64,000 bases of DNA from Luzula sylvatica (taxonomy: Eukaryota; Streptophyta; Magnoliopsida; Poales; Juncaceae): NCBI GenBank assembly GCA_946800325.1, contig OX326957.1, positions 52,447,798-52,511,797 of the forward strand. The letters run 5' to 3'. A program made the position numbers and the translations under genes. Below the pieces are notes generated by a model. That model did not search any database. It saw only the letters and a list, made by a program, of their open reading frames with translations, and was not told the origin of the DNA. Of this stretch, positions 34,455 to 44,409 are shown piece after piece. Positions within the stretch are counted from its first letter, which is position 1, and every line of letters begins with the position of its first letter.

Positions 34455-35154
34455 TGGGCCACATAAATATAAGGATAACTAATATGACAGTGTTTATTTT
34501 GAAAGAACAATTATTAAATAAATTAATAATTATATTTTGAGTTTTAATATATTTATATTTATTTACTCCAACCTATACTATGGCGCGTCGAGAGAACCAT
34601 GTCGAAGGAACTCGGCGAAATGACTCCGTAAATTTACTCGTGACATTACATACAAGAGATTTTGAAATCCAAATACAATACACTAACAAAATACACTAAT
34701 AAAACAAAAAAGAAATTTTGGCCATATCCTGTATTTTAAAAAACATATTCACCAAAATCCCTCAAATCAAACAAGACCAAAAAAAATTCATTGAAAAAGT
34801 GAGTTAATAATTGGAGCCACCCACAAATCCGGAAAATAGTCCTTTAATAGGGGGAACATATATTGTTGTTTATTCCGAATCAAATCCCCCCCACTCCATG
34901 CACGGCCAAACTGATTTGGCTAAAATATATGTTTTCATGGATCTACCGTATTTTCCAAACATCACCAAACCGAATACTCATACTTCAGTGTTATTTTTGT
35001 TTCTTGAAGTTTATCAATTTGAATTTCGGATTTGTATATCTCAAAATCGCAAATATAAACAAAATTTAAATATTAACTCAAATTATACTTAAATTATATT
35101 TTATACTATTTTATACTCATAAAATACACTAAATCATACATTGTTGCTATAGCT
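34455..35154. other. Intergenic, nothing recognised
   Basis: AT-rich. The open frames at 34811-35092 and 34863-35069 overlap each other, lack codon bias and match no family; I do not call them genes. Confidence 0.5.
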
Positions 35155-35219
35155 GGCAAAATTTGACCCGACTCAAAAAAATAACCCGATCCAAACCGAA
35201 AAATATTGAAAAGTCAACG

Positions 35220-35412
35220 ATCCGAACTCGAAACCGAACCGAAATCGAACGGCCCAAACTCTAAATCGGCCCGAAACTGAATGATCCAAATCAAAAATAG
35301 ACCCGAAAGCGAATGATCATAATCCAAAATCGACATGAAACCGAATGAACCGAATTCGAAATCGATCCGAAAACAAATGATCCGAATTCGAAATAGATCC
35401 GAAACCGGATCC
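35220..35412. repeat. 32-bp minisatellite, about six copies
   Basis: Diverged tandem units of 32 bp with core CGAATGATCCGAATTCGAAAT plus a GATCCGAAA stretch; four consecutive units were counted at exactly 32 bp. The upstream phrase GCAAAATTTGACCCGACTC (35157) suggests that it is the subterminal part of a larger non-autonomous transposon. Confidence 0.75.
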
Positions 35413-35671
35413 ACCTCTCATTGTAATGCAAATAATTTGTGCATTCGAATAGGAAAGGGAAACTATAATATGTATTTTACTTTTTTTTGTACTTCATCTT
35501 ATTAATTGTTGGAGCTCGCGCACTCCACATAAAAATGCGCCGCATTTTATTCAAAAATAATAATAATTTGACTACCAAATAAGTTCGCTCCCTAAAAGGA
35601 GAAATAATGGAAATCGATTAATCAAATTTTGGCTCCTAATAATGTCAGTAGCTCCACCCACACCAACAGGA

Positions 35672-35673
<2 letters not shown>

Positions 35674-35717
<44 letters not shown>
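35674..35717. repeat. (TA)n microsatellite
   Basis: About 22 TA units, 75 bp upstream of the small gene at 35790; it may act as or mask its TATA region. Confidence 0.95.
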
Positions 35718-35720
<3 letters not shown>

Positions 35721-35789
35721 AACATGGTCTCAATCTCTAAAGCTATAACAATACTACATATATGTTAAGCAAAGATACAAATCATTAAA

Positions 35790-36110
35790 ATGGAAGCAAG
35801 AAGTATGAGAAGATCAAAGATGAAAAATTCTTACACCCCGGCAATTACATGCATCCCGAGATTACACCGTCGTCAGACAACGGTCTCCTCACCGGTTTCT
35901 CTCATGGATCGCTTCCGTGAAGTGATCGTGCGGTTCATCATGCTTTCGGGTATCTCACAGGATACAAACATGCGACACATGGCGACTCCTAAGGTGTATC
36001 ATAATCCCGATTCCTATCAAAGTCAGGCAGTTCACGACTGCATAGAGTTCATCAAGAGGTCAGCAAAAGAGGAAGAAAGGACTGATGGTTCAGATGGAAT
36101 ATGCCAATGA
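35790..36110 (+). CDS. Small basic plant protein with C-terminal QAVxDCIEF motif, 106 aa
   Basis: Single-exon gene for a 106-aa basic protein. MRRSKMKNSYTP opens it, MDRFREVIVRFIMLSG lies at ~39-54, and YQSQAVHDCIEFIKRS near the C-terminus parallels HYNEAISDCVEFFNKSS of the gene at 28168-28518. The two therefore appear to be distant members of one plant family (database label Josephin-like, function unknown), 7.3 kb apart on opposite strands. The tail is acidic. Upstream is a TA array. A foldback MITE begins about 50 bp after the stop and is likely transcribed in the 3' UTR. No domain of known function is present. Confidence 0.65.
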   Translation: MEARSMRRSKMKNSYTPAITCIPRLHRRQTTVSSPVSLMDRFREVIVRFIMLSGISQDTNMRHMATPKVYHNPDSYQSQAVHDCIEFIKRSAKEEERTDGSDGICQ

Positions 36111-36162
36111 CGAAGAGAGGGATTATATATGACGCCCCTCAAACAAACAAAAAGTTGTGAAT

Positions 36163-36287
36163 GATGCATCAATCGAGGAGATTTAATGAGAGTTAATTGG
36201 ATTGATTAGCACTCAAATCAATACTTACTTGGATTGATTGAATTAAAGAGTCTAATCAATCCAATTAATCCTCTCGATTGACGTATC
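36163..36287. mobile_element. Small foldback MITE 3' of the 106-aa gene
   Basis: GATGCATCAATCGAGGAG at the left pairs with CTCTCGATTGACGTATC at the right, and GGATTGATTAG with CTAATCAATCC inside. About 125 bp in total. No clear duplication could be read. Confidence 0.6.
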
Positions 36288-37320
36288 AAAAATATTTTTT
36301 CTTGTTCATGAGTGCATAGTACAATGTGTGAAAAAAATACGACTATTACGTGATTCTTCCTACTTTGTTTATCATATTCCTTTTGATTTTGTTTTTATGC
36401 AATCAGGTAAATTTGTCATATTAGTTTTAGTCGACAAGGAATAATATTAGTTCATAATGTTGTGAAAATATGTAGAAAAACACATACCATTGTTTTTACT
36501 TTTAAATTTTAATATCTCAATAAATTATTTTGAAGGATATCTCAATAAAATTATATGCTTATACCATTCAATAATAAGGTAATTGTTGTTAAAACCGAAA
36601 TTATGAATTTTATTCCTTTATATTTATATATATCTCATGATTTTTGTTATACGAACTGTATGATTATATCTTTATATTTGTTTATTTATAAATTAGTATT
36701 TTCGTTATATAGGCCATATGATTACTGCAGAGCCGGCCCTAGGCACAGGCCAACAAGGCACGGGTCTAGGGTCCGAAAATAAAAGGGGTCCAATAATTTT
36801 TGATGCGTATATGTTTTGTATAGAGAAAGAAATTCTTAAGCTCGTAACAATGGAAACAACGGTCAGAAAAAGTAAACTTTAATGCATGATATTAAATTAT
36901 TATAACATTTTTATTGATATTTTAATATCAATAAAATTATAAAAAATAAATAATGCACGGTATTATATTATTATAACATTTTTATTGATATTTTAATATC
37001 AATAAAATTATAAAAAATAAATAATGCATGATATTAAAATATTATAATAAATAATACATATATATTAAATTATTATAATAAATAATATATTGATATTAAA
37101 ATATTATAATAATTGTTGAAAATGATATTTTAATATCAATATATTATTTATTATAATATTTTAATACTATATATTATTTATTATAATATTATAATATCAT
37201 GTATTATTTATTTATAATTTTTTTATAATAGTTTAATATATATTCATTATTTATTAAATTATAGAAATTTAAAAAATAAAACTAAAGGGTATAATGGTTA
37301 TTTTTTTAAAAACATATAAA
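36288..37320. other. Intergenic, AT-rich with a truncated hAT-like terminus
   Basis: CAGAGCCGGCCCTAGGC at 36728 followed by GGGTCTAGGGTCCG resembles a hAT end, but no matching right end is found. The rest is ATTATAATAT low complexity, including the tandem repeat listed next. Confidence 0.5.
36881..37035. repeat. 71-bp tandem repeat, about 2.2 copies
   Basis: AATGCATGATATTA-type unit starts at 36881, 36952 and 37023, i.e. period 71 bp; copies one and two are nearly identical (TTTTTATTGATATTTTAATA block). Confidence 0.85.
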
Positions 37321-37321
37321 T

Positions 37322-37485
37322 AAAAAGATAGGGGGTTTTTGAGAGAATCTAAAAAAGTTAGGGAGTTTTTGAAGAAGCAAAAAATATAGGGGGTTTTTGA
37401 GTGAATCTAAAAAAGATAGGGGATTTTCTAAAAGTAGAGGGGCTTTTCAGAATTTTCAAAAAAGTTGGGGGGTTTTTGAAGAATT
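37322..37485. repeat. Degenerate minisatellite with AGGGGGTTTTTGA units
   Basis: Five or so diverged units of about 30-35 bp with the core ATAGGGGGTTTTTGA and GAATCTAAAAAAG. G/T-rich on one strand. It is followed by a (TA)n run at 37515-37566. Confidence 0.7.
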
Positions 37486-37511
37486 CTCCTTTTTTTTATA
37501 TGAACTATAGG

Positions 37512-37514
<3 letters not shown>

Positions 37515-37566
<52 letters not shown>
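37515..37566. repeat. (TA)n microsatellite
   Basis: About 26 TA units. Confidence 0.95.
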
Positions 37567-37569
<3 letters not shown>

Positions 37570-39716
37570 ATTATTTATGAATTATTATTTTATAATACAA
37601 ACAATATGATCACGTCTTTGTATATGATTATTTATGATTTAGTATTTTTATTGTTCGAATATATGATTATTATAGTTTTGATATATGGTAATGATTTATT
37701 ATTCTTGTTACGAGAACTTTATCTTTATATATATGATTATGTATGATTAAGTATTTCAAGTGTAGTTAAGTAACTTTCAAAAAATATCTTATTAACCTTC
37801 GTTCCTATACTTCTTTAAAACGAACAAGAATAACAATAATAATTAATAACCAATGTCTCATAGTTTGGATGGTTAGCTGTTATGGCACATGATCCATAAG
37901 TTATGTATCCTAGTGCCATTAATATCATATAAAAATTGAATTAAAAAAAAATACGATTCGTGATTTAGAATTCTCCTAAAAAAACAGAATTAACAATAAC
38001 AACGTGAATAAAATATGAATCCGAGTGTGATTAAAAATATCAAAATGAACTTGAATAAGAATAACAAATAAGAATGTGAATAAGACTCCTCGTGAGCAGA
38101 TTTCGTATATATATTTTTGGCACTTATCCATTCAATTCGATGGTTATTTATCACTTATTTATCTGTGTAATTATGATATTTATTCCAATCCCCGCAAAGT
38201 GCACCTTCTATCTCTGTATGCTAAATTTTCGAAGGTTGAAGGCTATTCGGAGAAAAATGATGGCAAAGACCAGTTCATGAGCAACACAACTCTCCCTAGC
38301 CGCAACTCCGAGCCAAACCTCCCTCCATGCGAGAAGTCATTTTCTCTTGCGAGTTCCCAGATACGCCCACGACACAGGTGAGAAGTCACTTGCTTCCAAA
38401 ATTGTGAGGACTCCATTTTTTTTGGAAATGTTTGTGTTGAGAAAAAAACTTGCGAGTTGTACTCAAGGTGTAAGATGAAATGTCTTACATAAAATACAAA
38501 CATAATTATGATGAATTTATATTTCCAAAGATGAGTTTGCGTACGCTATTACAATGATATATTGCAAGACATTCATTTTTATGAGAAGTTTATTTATAAA
38601 GAAATATGTTTTTACATGTTGTAGTCAAGATGTTCGATAAAATGTTTAAGATAGAATTTAAACATGATTATGGGAGATTTTTGTTTTGAGCAATTGATTT
38701 TTATGGTTATATCAGTGAGTAATTATGTGTATATAGTCCAAGATGTCCAAGATGTTTATGCATAAACATTTCGTCAAACATTTTTTATAAGAGGTTTATG
38801 CATAGAGGAATTTTTTTTAAAGAAATACTTCCAAGATGTTTGATGAAATGTTTAAGATAAAATTTAAAGATGTTTGATTGCAGAATTAGTGGGTAATTAT
38901 CCGAATTTATTGCATTTGTGGTTGATTTATTGGTATTATGTGTATATAGTCATCTTTATAAGAATTAAGTTGAATTTTGTTATTGTTTTGATATTTTCAT
39001 CTTCACGATTTTTAATGTGATTTTTTATATATTTATTTATTTTTATTTTTTTCGATATCATGTGATATGTGATATTGTTCGTCATAGGTCTCCAAAATAA
39101 CATGATCGAAGATGCTTATTTCAAATGGATACGACTACACAATCTATAAATCTATAATTACTTATATGAAAATGAATTATATGAAGGTGTATATAAATGT
39201 GGTCTCACGCTTGTATTGTGAACCAAATGATAATCACATGAATTACTAATACGAAAATTTGACAAAACATTGATTACAAAATTAAAACTAAAAATTGCAG
39301 TTTATCTCAGTTGTTGCTCGGCCTTCTGATAAAACGATTGTATCTCGGCCCATTTTGACCCATCTTATGTTAGTTCAATGATTTTATATGATGTATATAT
39401 TTTTCTTATATTCTCATGCTAAACGAAATTCAAATCATTTAAATTTAAACTACAATAAAAAAAATTAACTAATGGTCTACATTTTAATTTATCATGGGAT
39501 GTAAACAAAATAATAATATAATATACCATATAGTTCTTGTAGTTACGGTAGTTTAATTATTACACGATTTGTTCAGATGAGGAGATCAGTCTAATTTTGA
39601 TTATGAAATGCAGTTATCAAATTCATTTTATTACATTTAGTCATTGATCTCTAATCAACCAAAATTTCACTGATATTTTGAATTGTTGATTGACCTGAAC
39701 TGTTATATTATAATAT
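37567..39716. other. Intergenic; one exon-like patch, no confirmed gene
   Basis: Mostly AT-rich. A GC-richer open patch at 38262-38380 (plus) encodes MSNTTLPSRNSEPNLPPCEK and ends CACAG|GTGAG, a good 5' splice site. It may be an exon fragment of an unknown gene. No other part of a gene is visible around it. Confidence 0.4.
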
Positions 39717-39992
39717 GAATAATTATACCGCGATCTCTCATTTTCTCACCGCATCATTTGTATCACCAATTAATTGTTAATTAGTGATTAATTAATATGG
39801 TCATTAATAAAAAAAGACATTTCAATAAAAATTCATTCATATTAGTTAAGATTGTTAATGTATATAGATTTTAATTATATATTAATTAATTATTAATGAA
39901 ATGTTCTTTAGTTAATTATTTGGATGATTAACAGTTAATCGGTGATTCAGAGGATGTAACGGGAAAACAAGGAAGGCACAGTAAATGGTCTC
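39717..39992. mobile_element. Mutator-type MITE, 276 bp
   Basis: Left end GAATAATTATACCGCGATCTC; the right end's reverse complement is GAGACCATTTACTGTGCC. The interior is a foldback of TCACCAATTAATTGTTAATTA words. The flanks TTATAATAT and TTATGATAG match at 7 of 9 positions. Same family as 40423-40702. Confidence 0.65.
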
Positions 39993-40422
39993 TTATGATA
40001 GTGCATCATTATACAATAGAACTGTAATAATAATAATAAACTAGAAGTCAAATCTTTTTTTATTATTAAAATAGAGAAGACTCACAAGTCATGTTTCATT
40101 AATAATTAAAAAAAATTACAATGTAGAGGATAATCCCCAAATATTAACCATCATCTCTATTTTCCATCATGGAAAAAAACACCACAAAAATAACAAAATT
40201 AAAATATTATTAAAACTCAGAAAATCAAATCTAGGAATAGAATAGAAACCCCGACTAGAAGTAACATATTGTTCAAAACCCGGGAAACCTAATCCTTTGA
40301 AAAACCATGATTTGAGATCCTTATTTTTACCAAGGTATAAAATCCTTTCTTCACTCTTTCTGCTCCGCATTGTCATTACACTTACTAGAACTCAAACCTC
40401 TAAAAGCCATTTATATTTTTTT

Positions 40423-40702
40423 GGATAATTATGTCATAGGGATACCCCTTCATTTCTCCATCGTATCCTCTATATCACCAATTAATCATTAATTGATGAT
40501 TAATTAATATGATAATTAACAAAAAAAAACATTCGATTAACAGTTAATTGATATTTATTAAGAATTGTTAATATATATGTATTTGAATTATATATTAAGT
40601 AACTGTCAGTAGAGTGTCATTTGATTAATTATCATGTAAATTAATCATTAATTAATAATATAAATGATGTCGTGGGAAATTGGGGGTACAGTATATGACC
40701 TC
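40423..40702. mobile_element. Mutator-type MITE, 280 bp, 9-bp duplication
   Basis: Left end GGATAATTATGTCATAGGG; the right end's reverse complement is GAGGTCATATACTGTACCCC. The 9-bp flank TATTTTTTT is the same on both sides (40414-40422, 40703-40711), though it is low complexity. The interior TATCACCAATTAATCATTAA folds back on TTAATCATTAATTAATAAT. Confidence 0.7.
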
Positions 40703-41498
40703 TATTTTTTTTATCTCCGCCCCCCATCAATGATCAATCTATCATGTGTTGGCAAATCTCACTGGTGTATTGGTCAGAGACACAAAATAAAAAAGAAAGT
40801 GAATCTTGAGAGAGACGAGTGGGAGTTGTTTGAATTTGCATGTGTTTGGACTGGATAAATAATGGAAAGCAACGGGGAAGGTGAGATCAATACATTGAGT
40901 GAGTGAACTAACAATTCAGTGAGCGAGTGAGCGAGTGAATGAGCAAGCGTGAGCAAACTGTAGTGGGTGGTGGGTGAACTAATCTTACAATCATTATACC
41001 CTTTTTGTCTATTTGAAAAGTCAACCTAAAAATTTCTTTAAAATCAAGCTGCTAACAATTATTATTATTTTTTTTCTACAAAAACACGTATATATATATA
41101 ATTGATGTGCTCATGTGCACATTACAATTGATGAGGTATCATAAAATTTAATCGATGAAATAAATAGGACGCGGTCACGCGAATGCAATAAGCTTGGGTG
41201 ATGGCGTGATTGTATAGATTTGTGTGCACGTCAAAGTTAGTGAAATAATTAATAATCATCTTACCATGCTTAATTTATCCTCTCTCCCTTTTTGAAATTT
41301 TCATGCTGCAGTTTAAACTACCGAATTAGATGTATATTTAATATTTAATATTTGGAGAGTTATGTAGTATATACTTTCTTTTGTTTAACTTTTACAATAT
41401 ATAAATAATCAAGAGAGAGTAAAATATTTTTTATAAGTTTTAATAATATAGATTTAATATATTATGAGAATTAAATAAAGGGAAAATATAACGTATAA

Positions 41499-41645
41499 TT
41501 TTTTTTTTTTTTTTTTTTTTAAATAATTATAGACCATAAATCGTGATCATTATAAATTTTTATCTTTATATTGATGTCATCGAAACTCGAATTCATGACG
41601 TATCCGACATATCATTCTACCAGTTGAGTTAAGGAGTCATTGGCT
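41499..41645 (-). mobile_element. tRNA-derived SINE-like element
   Basis: Read on the minus strand: TAACTCAACTGGTAGAATGA resembles a pol III A box, GAATTCGAGTTTCG resembles a B box about 30 bp further on, and the element ends in a run of 22 A (T22 on the plus strand). No duplication was identified. Confidence 0.45.
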
Positions 41646-42584
41646 TCTTTATATATTTAACCCTTTTCTTTATGTTCATTCAAATTTCAAATTCATGTGT
41701 ACTTGAAAATAATTATAAATGTCCTTGAAAATAATTACCATTTATAACTATAATTGACTCGATCTCGACGGCCACTGCCTCACTGCCCACTGGTCAACCA
41801 ATCTAATAGCCAATTTATTTTGAGTAACTCACATGGCTTACAATAAATGGGTCTATGCATGGATTTTAGGTTTTCAAAATCAAAGGAACCTTTTTCTTTG
41901 GATCAGGTGACACTTGGTTGGCATTTAGGATTCCAAGATTACATGTTCTATTGATTTCTAATTAGCAAACATTTGATTCAATTCGATGATAACTTTCAGT
42001 TTAAATATATCTTATTTATTTATAAAGTTAACAAAAATGCAGGCCTCAAAATGAGTCACGTAGGTTCAAAATAATTTGATCCATTAAATATTAATTAAGT
42101 AGTCATTATTTAATTACTACATATGAAATAAATAGGTATTTTGCCCAAATTTCTTTTAATATCATTCATGATTAATTTTGATCTCCATATGAAAATATTT
42201 GAAAATAAAAATTTAGTATAGGAGTTTTTTTGGAGTTACCAAAAAAATAATGATTTTTACAATATTCAAAAAAGGTAGAGATTTTTTTTTAATTTTCCAC
42301 ACCCAAATCTATTTCTCTCTCTTTATTATTTTCGGGAGCTAAACCTAACGAGACAAATAATATCGATGGTGGAGGCGACTTCAAATGTGGAAATAATGGC
42401 AAGCAAGCTCGAGACGACGAAGAAGGAGAGCGATATTATGGATATAGAAAGAGAGTGATGGAGACGGCGAGAGCGAGTTATTATAAATGTTTCAATTTTT
42501 TGTTTAATGCATGATTTTTCATAATAACATTAGGAATATCGCAAATTAAAAAATTAAAATAAAATACAAAAGAATAGACATGAA

Positions 42585-42696
42585 CACACCACGAAAAATT
42601 ATACTCAATCAAAACAACTATGTATATAAAAACAAATATTTCAAAAATAACACGCCACGAGAAACTATACTCAATCAAAACAACTATGTATATAAA
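42585..42696. repeat. 66-bp tandem duplication
   Basis: CACACCACGAAAAATTATAC and CACGCCACGAGAAACTATAC begin two copies 66 bp apart; both continue into TCAATCAAAACAACTATGTA. Confidence 0.85.
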
Positions 42697-43784
42697 ATTT
42701 AAGATTAAAAATTGGCATAAAAAAATCACGATAAACTCGAAAACTTTCGCTTAATTGCGAGGGAAAAAATCTAGTTTGATTCTAAAATTTTAAATTTTGA
42801 AGCAAGGACGGAAATATAGAATCAAACGTATATGGTACTTTTTTTGGTCCCTATTAGAGGCAAACTGCGCAAAGTGCAAACATAGTGCACACCCTTATTT
42901 AATGAACAAACGCATTTTACGTTCTTATTTTTTTGAGAAAAGCATTTTACGTTCTTATTCATCAAAATAAATTCGGGTATGTGAAATGAACGTAGCTCGT
43001 GCATCGTTTTCAATTCAAGTCCAAATAATTCATTCAATTTCATCGACCATAAACAGTACAGTACTGATCCAATTAATTGCGATTTTATTCATCTCAGATC
43101 TACTTCACAAAAATTAGTGAGCATTGCTCAAGCCTCAAGGTTATATAAAGACGAATTTACCTAGTTATATTGGCTCGAGGTTAATTAGGCTAGTTTTTAC
43201 ACAAACACAATATAACAAAAGACAAATTCTCTCTTGGTAAATGTAAAAATGTATATATATATAGTCGTGAAATTTCCAACATCAAAATTTCTTTATAAAA
43301 CAATAATTCATGAGAATCTAAGTATTGAAGTTATGCAAATTAAATAATCATAATTTAGATTGTTGATGATGATGATGCTTTTGACAGCTTACAAATGGTT
43401 AAAGACCCTACATATTTAATGATTTAATGATTTCTGATTAGCATAGACATTTGGATGGCAACTTGGCAACTAATCTCATCTACTAAATATCTTGCCCCCT
43501 CCAAAAAATATCAAACTAATTTGTACTTTCGAAAACATGATAATAACAATATACTTTCAAATAAAACAAAATTATAGATTTAACTTCTTTTTTTTTCTGC
43601 AAACTAAAAAAACAAGGATTTCACAAAATTACTCACTACAAAACACAGACTTAAATACACAAATTAAAGGACGGTACGGGACCATAATGCACGCGACCAG
43701 TAAAAACACGCCATGTAAATAAATTCTTTGCTTTGTAGTGTTGTAATTGGCTAGGTCCATTGTGGCCCGGTACTGATAATTTAT

Positions 43785-44022
43785 GAGGCCATATATGGTG
43801 CCCCCGAGTTTTTCCTCACCATCCTCTATATCACCGATTAACATAGTAATTAACAAAAATACACATTAACAGTTAACTGATATATAATTAAAGTATGTAT
43901 GAACTAACAATTCTTAATCAATATCAATTAATCGTTAATAAAGTGTATTTTTGTTAATTGCCATGTTAATTGATGATATAGAGGATGTTGGAAAGAATTT
44001 AAGGAGCATTGTATAATTATCC
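43785..44022. mobile_element. Mutator-type MITE, 238 bp, perfect 9-bp duplication
   Basis: Left end GAGGCCATATATGGTGCCCC; the right end's reverse complement is GGATAATTATACAATGCTCC. The 9-bp flank ATAATTTAT is identical on both sides (43776-43784, 44023-44031). ATCCTCTATATCACCGATTA folds back on TTGATGATATAGAGGAT. It is in inverse orientation to 40423-40702. Confidence 0.85.
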
Positions 44023-44409
44023 ATAATTTATCATATCGATACAATTATCCAAGAGTGGTTCAAGTACAGAGTAACAGAAGCATGACAGTTTAATAAGCCT
44101 TAATCAGTTAGGTTAAATCTACTATGCTAAACTCCACAGCTATAGTTGACAAAGAAGATTCTTTTCTTCAGTAACAGCTGTAACACAAGCAAGATTCACT
44201 AATAAGTAATCACTTCAAGGAAAAGATAAAATTAAATTAAATACAACTCTTTTTGTTCATTTTTATGTACAATAAACAAACAAACCACCAAAATATAATC
44301 ATAAAAGAAAAGCAGAAAAAAAATATTCTAATCCATTATAAGATCCAAAACAATTGCAAAATGGACATGTATATATGTGATTATGTTCTACACTTTAAAG
44401 ATAGATCAA

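Larger units (their letters stand above)
40712..43784. other. Intergenic, AT-rich; SINE-like and small repeats
   Basis: No recognised gene. GAGTGAGTGAACT / GAGCGAGTGAGCGAGTGAAT repeats occur at about 40898-40945. A 30-codon open frame at 42365-42457 (MVEATSNVEIM, KLETTKKESD) sits in a GC-richer patch and could be a captured coding fragment, too short to name. Remaining entries are listed separately. Confidence 0.45.

Noticed and set aside
34811..35092. 93-codon plus-strand frame
   Set aside because: Low-complexity Ile/Asn-rich tail, overlapping frames open, no family resemblance, in a transposon-rich stretch.
36728..37500. Complete hAT element starting CAGAGCCGGCCC
   Set aside because: No matching right end or 8-bp duplication found; reported only as a truncated terminus.
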